Source: Armatimonadota bacterium
GTDB taxonomy: Bacteria > Armatimonadota > Armatimonadia > Armatimonadales > Armatimonadaceae
Length of the DNA: 64,000 bases
Assembly: GCA_026392155.1 (NCBI GenBank)
Contig: JAPLCP010000182.1
Location: 1 to 64,000, forward strand
Direction of reading: 5' to 3'
The notes under the pieces are model-generated. The model saw only the letters and a list, made by a program, of their open reading frames with translations, was not told where the DNA came from and did not search any database. Made by a program: the position numbers and the translations under genes. Below are positions 26,400 to 35,786 of this stretch, piece by piece (the first letter of the stretch is position 1; every line of letters begins with the position of its first letter).

Positions 26400-28309
26400 C
26401 GCCGATTGTCTTCGGGCTTGGCGTGGCCGACTTTCGGGCGACGGCCTCGGAGCTTGGTACTGCTGAGCGCCTCGATCACCTGGTCGGCATGAGCGGCGGG
26501 CACCTCGAAGAACGAGACACGGTCTAGGACATCAATAGTGCCGACCGACTTGGGCGGCAGGCCGGTCTCGTTAAGAATCGCCCCGACCAAGTCGGAGGGG
26601 CGTAGCTTGTCAGCGCGGCCCATGCTCACAAAGAGGCGCACCATCCCGACTTCAGGCTGCTCGCGCTGTGCGGCCCGCTCCTCGTTCATCTCTTCTTCAC
26701 GGGAGTTGCCTGCGGAGGTGGCTTCCCACAGAAGCTGGAGCGCGGCGGCGGCGATATCGGCGATATCGTGGCGCTCGGTGAGCTCACTGACCACGGGGAA
26801 CTGCCCCTCGAAGTTACCCGACTCTAGGCGCTCGGCGAGCTTGCTGGCGAAAACCTCACGCCGACGGGTGGCGATATCGGCGTTACTGGGAACCCGAAGC
26901 GGGGAGATCTTGGCCCCGATCTGGTGCTCAAAGCGCATCAAGTTCCGGCGGTCACGGGGCTCGATTAAGCTAAGAGCATCCCCCTCACGACCCGCACGCC
27001 CGGTCCGCCCGATGCGGTGGATGTACTGCTCGACATCCCAGGGAAGATCGAAGTTAATGACATGGGTGACCGAGTCAATGTCCAGCCCGCGCGCTGCCAC
27101 ATCGGTGGCGACGAGAATATCGGCATGACCTTCCTTGAACTTCTTCATCACCCGGTCACGCTCGGACTGCGCCATGTCTCCGTGGATCGGCTCCGCGGCG
27201 TAGCCCCGGACACTCAGCCCCTCGGCGAGCTCCTGGGTCTCTAGGCGCGTGCGGCAGAAGACAATCGTGGGGCCAGGGGTTTCCATGTCTAAGATACGGG
27301 CCAGCGCCTCGCGCTTCTTGCCGGGTGCGACTTCGTAGTAGACCTGTCGGACGGTGTCCACGGTGCGCTGCTTGGAGGCGATCTCCACTTTCTGGGCACC
27401 GGGCAGGAACTTCTTCACCAGCGCCGAGATCGCCGGAGGCATGGTCGCCGAGAAGAGCGCGGTCTGGCGGGTCGTGGGAAGCGCGGCAAGAATCGTCTCG
27501 ATGTCCTCCACAAAACCAAAGGCCAGCATCTCATCGGCCTCATCAATGGCGCAGAACGAGACTTTCTCCAGGTTCACCGATCCACGCCGCATGTGGTCCA
27601 TGAGACGCCCTGGGGTTCCCACGACAACGGCAGGGGGCTTCATCAGGGCGCGGAACTGTCGGTCAATCGGCTGGCCACCGTAGACCGGCACCACGCGCAG
27701 ACCGGTTTTTCCCGCCAGCTTGTGGATCTGCTCCGCCGCCTGGATCGCCAGCTCACGGGTAGGAACGAGCACAAGGGCCTGCGTCCCCGGCGCATCCACA
27801 TCAATTCGGGCAAGAAGTGGCAAGGCAAAGGCGGCTGTCTTGCCCGTGCCGGTCTGTGCCTGACCGATCAGATCCTTGCCTTCGAGGAGAACCGGAATGG
27901 CCCGTGCTTGAATGGGCGTCGGAGACTCAAAGCCCGCCACCGTAATGGCCGCTAGTAGCGCTTCCGGCAGGCCCAGCTCCGCAAAGCCCGGCAGGGGGAT
28001 CTCCACAATCGGCTCAGCAGACGGCTTTGGGGCATTTGGGGCAGCAGGGGCAGAGGCTGGCTTGACGGCTCGTGGCTTGGTCACACGCGGCGCTTCGGAC
28101 TCGCTGGATGCAGCAAACTCCGGCTTTGGTGCAAACTCTGGCTTTGGTTTTGCGGCAGGTTTTGGCGCAAAAGACGGCCTATCCGCGTAGGGAGGTTTGG
28201 CACCCGTGGGCTTCTTCGCCGCAGGGCGAGGAGCGGATTTCGGGGTAGTCGGCTTCGCGCCGAAGGGCAGGGATTTCTTCCCTGGCTTAGGATTGTCGTT
28301 TTTCTTCAC
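26396..28309 (-). CDS. DEAD-box RNA helicase (DeaD/CsdA-like) with DbpA-type RNA-binding domain and Pro/Lys/Ala-rich N-tail
   Basis: IGQAQTGTGKTAAFALPLL, IDEADEML, FSATMPPAI, HRIGRTGRAGREGDALSLI; C-terminal MVRLFVSMGRADKLRPSDLVGAILNETGL. Confidence 0.95.
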   Translation of the reverse strand: MKKNDNPKPGKKSLPFGAKPTTPKSAPRPAAKKPTGAKPPYADRPSFAPKPAAKPKPEFAPKPEFAASSESEAPRVTKPRAVKPASAPAAPNAPKPSAEPIVEIPLPGFAELGLPEALLAAITVAGFESPTPIQARAIPVLLEGKDLIGQAQTGTGKTAAFALPLLARIDVDAPGTQALVLVPTRELAIQAAEQIHKLAGKTGLRVVPVYGGQPIDRQFRALMKPPAVVVGTPGRLMDHMRRGSVNLEKVSFCAIDEADEMLAFGFVEDIETILAALPTTRQTALFSATMPPAISALVKKFLPGAQKVEIASKQRTVDTVRQVYYEVAPGKKREALARILDMETPGPTIVFCRTRLETQELAEGLSVRGYAAEPIHGDMAQSERDRVMKKFKEGHADILVATDVAARGLDIDSVTHVINFDLPWDVEQYIHRIGRTGRAGREGDALSLIEPRDRRNLMRFEHQIGAKISPLRVPSNADIATRRREVFASKLAERLESGNFEGQFPVVSELTERHDIADIAAAALQLLWEATSAGNSREEEMNEERAAQREQPEVGMVRLFVSMGRADKLRPSDLVGAILNETGLPPKSVGTIDVLDRVSFFEVPAAHADQVIEALSSTKLRGRRPKVGHAKPEDNRR

Positions 28310-28426
28310 GGAATGGTATATCTCTAATCAGAGGGAATCGCCACAAATGCCCGGCCTTGCCTCTACATCCTGCGAATCGCGGGTTGCACTTTCGCTCACG
28401 AAATACTTGGTGGCGTATAATGCTCT

Positions 28427-29779
28427 ATGGCGACTTTCAGAGCAGAACGCGACACGGGCTATCGGGGAATCTGGTACATGAACCAGCCTGTCAAAAGCCC
28501 TCTACGCTACAAGTACAGTGGAGGCTTTGCGACCTATCCTCAGCAGCATGTCCCGATCGCGATCTATGCACCAAAAGCCCAGAAGACGTTTTTTGTGTAC
28601 GGAGCGACGCCGCCGGGGAAGAATACGCTCTGGCATGCGGTGAGCTACTTCGACCATAAGACGGGCACTGTCCCGCGCCCGGCGCTCCTTCTCGACAAGA
28701 AAACCGACGATGCCCACGACAACCCGACTCTGGCTATAGATGGCGATGGCTACCTCTGGGTGTTCTCGAACTCCCATGGAACGGGGAGGCCGTCGTTTAT
28801 TCATCGGAGCGTAAAGCCTTATGAGATAGATGCTTGGGAACGCATCCTTGAGACGAATTTTTCCTATGGCCAGCCCTGGTGGCTTGAGAAACACGGCTTT
28901 GTTTTTCTGCACACCCGCTACAGCAAGGGGCGGGGTTTGTTCTGCCAGACCAGCCGCGACGGGCGCACGTGGGACGAGCCACAGCCCACGGCTTTTATCG
29001 CGCAGGGGCACTATCAGATTAGCTGGCCCGACACCAAGCGCGGCGTGCTGACTACGGTCTTTGACTACCACCCCAGCCCAGGCGGCCTCAACGCCCGCAC
29101 GAACCTCTATCTGATGCAGAGCCGCGACGGCGGAAAGAGCTGGGCGAGTATCTCCGGCGAGAAACTGACCCTGCCGCTCACCCAGACTCCCAACCCCGCG
29201 CTGGTCTTTGACTACCAGAAGGAGGGCAAGCTGGTCTACCTCAAGGATGTTGGCTACGATGCGGCAGGGAGAGTCATCGTGCTCTACCTAACCAGCAAGG
29301 GCTTTGAGCTGGGGCCACAGAGTGGCCCGTACCAGTGGTGGACAGCACGCTGGACCGGGACAGGCTGGGAGCGAAATGCCGTCACGGAGTCGGATCATAA
29401 CTACGATCATGGCTCATTCTATATCGAAGGCGAGGGGCAGTGGCGGATGATGGCGCCCACTGGCCCCGGCCCCCAGCCGGGGACAACAGGCGGTGAGGTC
29501 TTTGTTTGGACGACGCAAAACTTTGGGCAGAGCTGGCGCAAGGAGGCATCTCTTACGCCTAGCGCCACTCGAAACCATACCTATGTGCGCCGTCCGCTCG
29601 ATGCCCATCCGGGCTTCTATGCCCTCTGGGCCGATGGCGACCCACTCGACGATCTGAAAGCACCCCACTTCTCGCAGCTCTACTTTGCGACAAAGACAGG
29701 AGCTGTCTTTACTCTCCCGGAGGCAATGCCGACGGAGACGGCTTCCCCCACACCCTACAACTATGCAAAAACTTCCTGA
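28427..29779 (+). CDS. BNR-repeat-containing protein
   Basis: DTGYRGIWYMNQPVKSPLRYKYSGGFATYPQQHVPIAIYAP, AHDNPTLAIDGDGYLWVFSNSHG; TATAAT 5 nt upstream of ATG. Confidence 0.85.
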   Translation: MATFRAERDTGYRGIWYMNQPVKSPLRYKYSGGFATYPQQHVPIAIYAPKAQKTFFVYGATPPGKNTLWHAVSYFDHKTGTVPRPALLLDKKTDDAHDNPTLAIDGDGYLWVFSNSHGTGRPSFIHRSVKPYEIDAWERILETNFSYGQPWWLEKHGFVFLHTRYSKGRGLFCQTSRDGRTWDEPQPTAFIAQGHYQISWPDTKRGVLTTVFDYHPSPGGLNARTNLYLMQSRDGGKSWASISGEKLTLPLTQTPNPALVFDYQKEGKLVYLKDVGYDAAGRVIVLYLTSKGFELGPQSGPYQWWTARWTGTGWERNAVTESDHNYDHGSFYIEGEGQWRMMAPTGPGPQPGTTGGEVFVWTTQNFGQSWRKEASLTPSATRNHTYVRRPLDAHPGFYALWADGDPLDDLKAPHFSQLYFATKTGAVFTLPEAMPTETASPTPYNYAKTS

Positions 29780-30680
29780 AGGCAAGGGGCTGGCCGCACA
29801 GTTCCCCGGCGATAAAGGGATCGCCCGACATGCAGCGGTGATCTTGACAGAGGACTTTGAATCGGGTGATATTGCCTCACTGAAGATGAAGTGGTCGGAT
29901 ATCTCCAATAAAGCAGGCAAGCCGCTGGCACTAGAGAGTAAAGAGGGGCGACGGGCGCTCAAGATCACGGCGACTCTGGGGGAGAACAATGGAGGGCACC
30001 TCTTCACACTTCTGCCTCGCGCCACCGAGACACTCTTTGCCCAGTTTTATGTGCGCTTCGAGCCCGATGCCGACTACATCCACCATTTTGTCTGGATGGG
30101 AGGGCACAATCCCCCCGTGCGCTGGCCCAACCCACAGGCAGGAAATAAACCCAATGGCGACGATAGGCTCTCTGTGGGTATCGAGCCCTTCGGTTTCAAT
30201 GGGCGCTACTCGGCCCCGGGCGCGTGGAACTTTTATACCTACTGGCACGAGATGAAAAAGAGCGCCGACAGACGCTACTGGGGCGCGGGAATCGGGCCGG
30301 ACAAGCCGCTGCTGGTTCCGAAAGACCGCTGGCAGTGTGTCGAGTTCATGACCAAGCTCAACTCCACCCCCGAAAAATCCGATGGCGAGCTGGCGCTTTG
30401 GCTCGATGGCAAGCTCGTCCTGCATGTCGCACCGGGCGTGCGCCGTGGTCCATGGACGGGGCAGGGCTTCACGCTTCCTGAGTCTGGCGGCGAGCCTTTC
30501 GAGGGGTTTCGCTGGCGCACATCGGATAAGCTCAAGCTCAATAACTTCTGGCTAGAGCACTATGTTACTGAGGAAGCACTGCGGCGAAATCGTAGCCGCC
30601 TCAAGCCGACGAACTCGGTCTGGTTCGGTGATATTGTTCTGGCCACGGCGTACATCGGGCCACGCACGGGCACCCCATAA
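29763..30680 (+). CDS. Polysaccharide-lyase/concanavalin-fold-like protein (hypothetical)
   Basis: DFESGDIASLKMKWSDISNK...ETLFAQFYVRFEPDADYIHHFVWMGG...WQCVEFMTKLNSTPEKSDGELALWLDGKLV; start overlaps upstream CDS. Confidence 0.7.
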   Translation: MQKLPEGKGLAAQFPGDKGIARHAAVILTEDFESGDIASLKMKWSDISNKAGKPLALESKEGRRALKITATLGENNGGHLFTLLPRATETLFAQFYVRFEPDADYIHHFVWMGGHNPPVRWPNPQAGNKPNGDDRLSVGIEPFGFNGRYSAPGAWNFYTYWHEMKKSADRRYWGAGIGPDKPLLVPKDRWQCVEFMTKLNSTPEKSDGELALWLDGKLVLHVAPGVRRGPWTGQGFTLPESGGEPFEGFRWRTSDKLKLNNFWLEHYVTEEALRRNRSRLKPTNSVWFGDIVLATAYIGPRTGTP

Positions 30681-30758
30681 ACAGAAATAAACTTTAGTGC
30701 AACTTTCTGGACTGAGGACTGTCTCAGGAAGGCAAGATGGAGTTTAGAGAAAGAAAAG

Positions 30759-30832
30759 TGGCCTCGAAGGGACTCGAACCCCTGACACTCGGTTCCGAAG
30801 ACCGATGCTCTAATCCGCTGAGCTACGAAGCC
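30759..30832 (-). tRNA. tRNA-Arg (anticodon TCG)
   Basis: Reverse strand GGCTTCGTAGCTCAGCGGATTAGAGCATCGGTCTTCGGAACCGAGTGTCAGGGGTTCGAGTCCCTTCGAGGCCA; 7-bp acceptor stem, loop CTTCGGA, GGTTCGAGTCC T-arm. Confidence 0.95.
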
Positions 30833-30999
30833 AAACACTCCAGACCAAGCGCTGGTAAGCCAATTATATCACGACCCCGAAAAAAAATCTGGGCCTGGTA
30901 CTAATTCGGGGAACTTTCTTTCTCTTACTTCGTACTACTTAGGAAATTGAGCGGGAGTAGCCGCCGATGATCGGACGAGAGTCCGGGGAGGCACATCGT

Positions 31000-31491
31000 A
31001 TGCTGGTGATGGAAACACAAGAAGAAGTAATTGTCCTGACAAGTCAAGGACATCAACGAATCGAAGAAGAGCTGAATCGTCTGGTGACGGTGGACCGTCA
31101 CGAGGTAGCGGCTCGAATCCGGGATGCAAAGGACTACGGCGAGCTCACCGAGAACGCTGAGTATGAAGCGGCCAAGAATGCTCAAGCCTTTGTTGAGGGG
31201 CGCATCATGGATCTCAAGAGCATTGTGGGACGTGCTCGGATTCTCCGTGACTCCGATATCCCGACGGATCATGTCGGGCTGGGAAGCATTGTGACAATCC
31301 AGGATAAGAACTTTGGCGACGACTGGACGGTTACTTTAGTCTCGTCCTACGAAGCGGATCCGGATCGGGATCTTCTCTCCGATGAGTCGCCGATTGGCAA
31401 AGCACTTCTGCGCAAGCATGTTGGAGAGAGCGTCGAAGTGAAGACCCCTGATGGTCTTATTGCCTACGAAGTGACATCTATTACAAAGTAG
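31000..31491 (+). CDS. greA: Transcription elongation factor GreA
   Basis: VLTSQGHQRIEEELNRLVTVDRHEVAARIRDAKDYGELTENAEYEAAKNAQAFVEGRI; start may be 31009. Confidence 0.95.
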   Translation: MLVMETQEEVIVLTSQGHQRIEEELNRLVTVDRHEVAARIRDAKDYGELTENAEYEAAKNAQAFVEGRIMDLKSIVGRARILRDSDIPTDHVGLGSIVTIQDKNFGDDWTVTLVSSYEADPDRDLLSDESPIGKALLRKHVGESVEVKTPDGLIAYEVTSITK

Positions 31492-33214
31492 GCTTGCCGC
31501 TGAGGCCAGCTAGTATCCCCGCCTGCGATGTGGTTGGGCGGGGAGCAGGGCGCAGTCGAAACGAGGTCGCCTCTTCTGTACCCAGAGTCAGTGTTGCTTG
31601 CTGAGTCACTCCACTGCGCTGGTAGGTCAGCCGCAGAGTATCTCCAGGTTTCTGCGTGGTAAACGCCCCCCCGAGCAGCGCTTCTAGCGGCTGACCATCC
31701 ACACTCAGAATCACATCGCCTGGCAGTAAACCCGCCTTGGCGGCAGGTCCTTGTGGCGTGACGATCCCGATTTTGGCTTGGCCCACTTGGGAAAGATCCC
31801 AGCCAATCCCTAAAGTCGCCGACTTGCTCACCGCCGCTTCCGCCAGAATCCCGCCGGCTGCAAGCTGCTCTATGATTTGTAGCTCGTCGGTGGAGCGAAG
31901 TGCCCGCTCAAAAAAAGACGAGAGATCGCTCTTGGCAAGCCGGGAGGCCGTTCGCTCAATCTCACCTTCGGCGTAGCCCCGACCACTCTTCTGACACTGC
32001 GCAAGGAGGTCTTTGAGGACATCTATCAGCCCGATCGTATTGGCCGTGCGCTTACGCAGCTCAATGTCTAGGAGCAGGCCTACCACCAACCCCTTATTGT
32101 AGTAAGAAAGCCCTCCGTAGCCCTCTGACTCTTCTTGGCTCTCCCAGACTTTAGAGGATGTCTCTTCCAAGGTGACCCGGTGACGTGAGGGATTACTCTG
32201 AAGCTGGGTAAGCTGCTCGGCCTGATAGCCGAGCCAGAACCGCTGTGTTCCCAGTCCCGCCATCACGGTTAATAGAGGTGCGAAGTAGTCCGTCACGCCC
32301 TCGGCAAACCAGAGATCTCTTACCCGAACCGGGCGCATGTAGTCAAATGGCCCCAGAGCCGCAGGACGGATGCGCTTAATGTTCCAGGCATGGATAAACT
32401 CATGCGCCACAATGGTGAGATTCTCCGCATCAGGCTGCCGCAAGTTCGACGGGTCTAGCCGCAGTACCGTGCTATTGAGGTGCTCTAGTCCTCCAAAAAA
32501 GCTACCCTCGCGCGAAAAGTGAAAGAAGAAGACATAGCGCTCAAACGGAGCCCCACCAAAGACCTGGATGCCCGCTTGGGCGATCTTAAAAACGCTCTCG
32601 GCCCAGCGTGCATAGCGCGTCGGATCGCCGCCGGTAAACACCACGGAGAACGGAGTACTCTGGATCGTGCGGTCTATGCGTGTGAACGTCCCCAGCTCCG
32701 CAGGCTGATCCGCGAGCGTGTCGTAGTTTGGGGCAGAGAAAGTGTGCGGCTTGCCAGCGACCGGAGTGTTCCCACTGGCCACCTGCCAGCCCTTGGGGAG
32801 CTGATAGTCAATGGTGCAAGGGGCCTCTTTGCCGTCAACAACATAAGTTAAGGCCGCCGGGCCAGGGACAAAGCCGTGCTGACGATCCAGATAGGGCTCG
32901 AAGAAGCCAAAGCCCGTATCTGAGGCTTTTAGATCGTAGGAGAACGTGACACTTGCGGCTCCCTCCGTACTCACGCGCCAGGTGTGCGCATCGCTCTGCT
33001 TTAGGGGGAGAGGCTTTTGCGTGGGGCCTGTGGCGGAGAAACCACTTAGGTTGCGCTCGTTGCCACGTAGGACATACCAGCCAGGTGTCCAGGCAGGGAG
33101 CTGAAAGGCCACTTCGGGATCGCGGAGCCCCTCGGCTTTAACGGACACTCGGTAGCGCGTTGTCGCCAGATCGGCTACTTGCACAGTGTAGGTGACATGA
33201 GCCGGGGGAGTCAT
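31481..33214 (-). CDS. M61-family metallopeptidase with PDZ domain
   Basis: VAHEFIHAWNIKRIRPAALGPFDY, LWFAEGVTDYFAPLL, C-terminal PDZ GPAAKAGLLPGDVILSVDGQ. Confidence 0.93.
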   Translation of the reverse strand: MTPPAHVTYTVQVADLATTRYRVSVKAEGLRDPEVAFQLPAWTPGWYVLRGNERNLSGFSATGPTQKPLPLKQSDAHTWRVSTEGAASVTFSYDLKASDTGFGFFEPYLDRQHGFVPGPAALTYVVDGKEAPCTIDYQLPKGWQVASGNTPVAGKPHTFSAPNYDTLADQPAELGTFTRIDRTIQSTPFSVVFTGGDPTRYARWAESVFKIAQAGIQVFGGAPFERYVFFFHFSREGSFFGGLEHLNSTVLRLDPSNLRQPDAENLTIVAHEFIHAWNIKRIRPAALGPFDYMRPVRVRDLWFAEGVTDYFAPLLTVMAGLGTQRFWLGYQAEQLTQLQSNPSRHRVTLEETSSKVWESQEESEGYGGLSYYNKGLVVGLLLDIELRKRTANTIGLIDVLKDLLAQCQKSGRGYAEGEIERTASRLAKSDLSSFFERALRSTDELQIIEQLAAGGILAEAAVSKSATLGIGWDLSQVGQAKIGIVTPQGPAAKAGLLPGDVILSVDGQPLEALLGGAFTTQKPGDTLRLTYQRSGVTQQATLTLGTEEATSFRLRPAPRPTTSQAGILAGLSGKPTL

Positions 33215-34071
33215 GGCTTGCGGCGAGTGCGACGCGGCGTTGTGGGGGGCTCGTCGGCGAGAAAGTCACGTAGCTGACTCAGGGCACGTTTCTGGAGGCG
33301 TGAGACATGCATCTGGGAGATATCGAGCCTCTCCGCGATCTTGGCCTGGCTCAGCTCGTCGTAGAAGCGCAGGGCAATCACCTCACGCTCACGGGCTTCT
33401 AAAGTCGCGAGGGCAGTGTGCAAATCAGCAAAGCTCTCAAACTCGAACAGGAGCCGATCTATTTTCCCGACAATATCCATCAGGGTGGTGCTGTCTAGAG
33501 TCGAGCGATTATCCAGGTGACTGTCGAGGGAGATCAGGCTACTGACCTCCTGCGACTCCATTGCCAGCAGTATATGCTCCTCGCTTACACCTAAGCGTCG
33601 TGCAATCTCTTGCGGGGTTGGCGAATGACTTTGTGCCAAAGCGAGCTCCGTGCTAACTCGGCGAACCGCTTGTTGGAGCTCTTGCAGCCAGCGAGGGATC
33701 TTAATGCCGATCGCCTTATCGCGGAAGTGGCGGCGAATCTCTCCTAAGATCGTGGGGGTGGCATAGGTGGAGAAGCGTGTGCCTTGGCGCGGGTCGTAGC
33801 GATCCAGAGCATTGATCAGGCCAATATTGCCCACTTGGATCAAGTCCTCCAGGGGCTCATCTCCCCCGACGAAACGTAGGGCAATAGAGCGTACAAGTCG
33901 CTGGTGATGGAGAATTAGGGTATCCCGAAGTTGAGGGTTACGCGAGGCTACATACTCGCACAGGAGACGCTCCAGCTCGGTCATGGAACTACCCTCTCTG
34001 AACGGAAATAATTTCTGCTCAGTCTGGATCCCGAGATTTGTTGGATTTTCCAGCAGAGTGCCTGTCGTCAT
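33211..34071 (-). CDS. Sigma-70-family factor of SigB/SigF type
   Basis: RFVGGDEPLEDLIQVGNIGLINALDRYDPRQGTRFSTYATPTILGEIRRHFRDK...ALRFYDELSQAKIAERLDISQMHVSRLQKRALSQLR. Confidence 0.93.
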   Translation of the reverse strand: MTTGTLLENPTNLGIQTEQKLFPFREGSSMTELERLLCEYVASRNPQLRDTLILHHQRLVRSIALRFVGGDEPLEDLIQVGNIGLINALDRYDPRQGTRFSTYATPTILGEIRRHFRDKAIGIKIPRWLQELQQAVRRVSTELALAQSHSPTPQEIARRLGVSEEHILLAMESQEVSSLISLDSHLDNRSTLDSTTLMDIVGKIDRLLFEFESFADLHTALATLEAREREVIALRFYDELSQAKIAERLDISQMHVSRLQKRALSQLRDFLADEPPTTPRRTRRKP

Positions 34072-34179
34072 CTTTCGTGCCTCTATCCTACAACATAAAT
34101 TGCCCTGGTAGTTTAATTTTCTATGATAAGTATTGCATACCTGCTGTGCTTACTAGGAAAGCGGCGGATGACGAAGGCC

Positions 34180-35178
34180 CTAATGTAGCTCCGATGAGTG
34201 TCCAGGGAAGGCTTTTGAGCCTGGATCAAGGTAGGTCTTGGCGAAGTTTGCTGCGGTCCCTGCCTCGCCCACGCCGGTCGCAATTAGCTTGAGCTTACCA
34301 ACGTAGCTGCAAATATCCCCAGCAGAGTAGACTCCCAGGATATTGGTGCGCATGGTGCTGTCTACTTTAATAGTGTTCTTCTCGATCTCGAGCCCCCACT
34401 GTTTGATAGGACCAAGATTGGTTAAGAATCCCAGGTTGAGCAGGAGCGCATCACACTCCACACGCTCTTCTTCTCCCGTGCGGTTGTCAAAGATCGTGAC
34501 TGCCTCAACTTTGTCCTCGCCATGAATGGCCTTCAGCTCAAAAAACGTACGAAGATCCACACTCTCTAGCTCTTGAACTTTCTGGATGGTGTCTTCGTGG
34601 GCCTTGAAGCGGTCTGAGCGGTGGATCTGAAGGCAAGAGGCTCCCTTGGGACCAAGTGCCATCGCCCAGTCGAACGCGGAGTCGCCGCCGCCGACAATCA
34701 CAAGTCGCTTGTTTTCAAGAGCGGTGGGATCGGTGACAAAGTAGTGAACTCCCATGCCCTCTAGCCGATCCAGATCGGGAATGTCCATCTTACGTGGCAT
34801 GAAGGCCCCGACTCCGGCGGCAATCAGAACTGTCTTACTATAGTGAACCGCGCCTTTTTCCGTCGTAAGGACGAGATGACCATCATCAGCCCTCTCTCCA
34901 CCGACACGCTCCAGAGTCACGACTTTTTCATTCACACTGATTGTCGGGTTGTACTGAAGCGCCTGTTCGGCAAACTGGGCAACGAGGTCCTTGGCCAGAA
35001 CACGGGGGAAGCCCCCTACATCGTAGATGTACTTTTCCGGGTAGAGAGCAGAGAGCTGACCCCCAAGCTGAGGCATGGAGTCAATAACCTTGGTGCGCAT
35101 CTGGCGCAGGCCCGCATAGAAGGCACCAAAGAGACCCGTGGGGCCACCACCGATAATCGTAAAGTCGTAGAGATCCAT
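34180..35178 (-). CDS. FAD/NAD(P)-dependent oxidoreductase (thioredoxin reductase-like ferredoxin-NADP reductase)
   Basis: TIIGGGPTGLFGAFYAGLRQMRTKVIDSMPQLGGQLSALYPEKYIYDVGGFP; VIVGGGDSAFDWAMAL; GVYSAGDICSYVGKLKLIATGVGEAGTAAN. Confidence 0.93.
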   Translation of the reverse strand: MDLYDFTIIGGGPTGLFGAFYAGLRQMRTKVIDSMPQLGGQLSALYPEKYIYDVGGFPRVLAKDLVAQFAEQALQYNPTISVNEKVVTLERVGGERADDGHLVLTTEKGAVHYSKTVLIAAGVGAFMPRKMDIPDLDRLEGMGVHYFVTDPTALENKRLVIVGGGDSAFDWAMALGPKGASCLQIHRSDRFKAHEDTIQKVQELESVDLRTFFELKAIHGEDKVEAVTIFDNRTGEEERVECDALLLNLGFLTNLGPIKQWGLEIEKNTIKVDSTMRTNILGVYSAGDICSYVGKLKLIATGVGEAGTAANFAKTYLDPGSKAFPGHSSELH

Positions 35179-35265
35179 AGCTGTCCTAATAAGAAAAACC
35201 GCGCACCCTGAGGGGATGCGCGGCTTCGCAGGACTATTCTACCACGGCTATCTTCTGTCTAGCGG

Positions 35266-35703
35266 CTACTTCACGCGTCTCTGGCGACGGCTAAGAGCAA
35301 GTCCGCCCAGCGCCAGCAAGGCAAGTGTCGTCGGCTCGGGCACGGAGGAACCTGTCGAACGAGAGCGATGGGGTGCCGCAACATCATTGCTATCTTGCCC
35401 CTCCAAATCATTGCTATCTTGCCCCTCCGGTAAGCCTGGATCAGGAGTAGGAACAGGGGTTGGTGTAAAGGCAATCGGATCGGGTGTTGGCTGAGCCGGA
35501 CCTTCTCCCCACTGCACACGATCTGTACTATCGTCACTCGAGGTCGCTCTCGAGGTGCTAGGGGGGAAGCTTTTGAGTGCTGTCTTGGCTTTCTTACTTG
35601 CGGTTTTTACGCTCGTTGCCAGTGTTTGGGCAGATGAAGAGGAGGCCAAGGTGAGAGCCGATAGGGCGAAACTTAGGGTAATCAGAGTCAAGATGCGCTT
35701 CAT
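35266..35703 (-). CDS. PEP-CTERM sorting-domain protein
   Basis: Signal peptide; C-terminal SSVPEPTTLALLALGGLALSRRQRRVK. Confidence 0.88.
   Translation of the reverse strand: MKRILTLITLSFALSALTLASSSSAQTLATSVKTASKKAKTALKSFPPSTSRATSSDDSTDRVQWGEGPAQPTPDPIAFTPTPVPTPDPGLPEGQDSNDLEGQDSNDVAAPHRSRSTGSSVPEPTTLALLALGGLALSRRQRRVK
35383..35428. repeat. In-frame 24-nt-period tandem duplication in the PEP-CTERM gene
   Basis: atcattgctatcttgcccctcc at 35383-35404 and 35407-35428; encodes EGQDSNDLEGQDSNDV. Confidence 0.9.
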
Positions 35704-35786
35704 TCGTGTTGAGGTTCCTTGAGATCAATATAGGAAACGCTCCTATTTACCTTTATGGAGAGCATGAATAAACTCGTAGTTTTACT

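Noticed and set aside
30560-30838. 92-aa minus-strand ORF (MFGFVAQRIRASVFGTECQGFESLRGHF)
   Set aside because: It is the tRNA-Arg gene read as protein.
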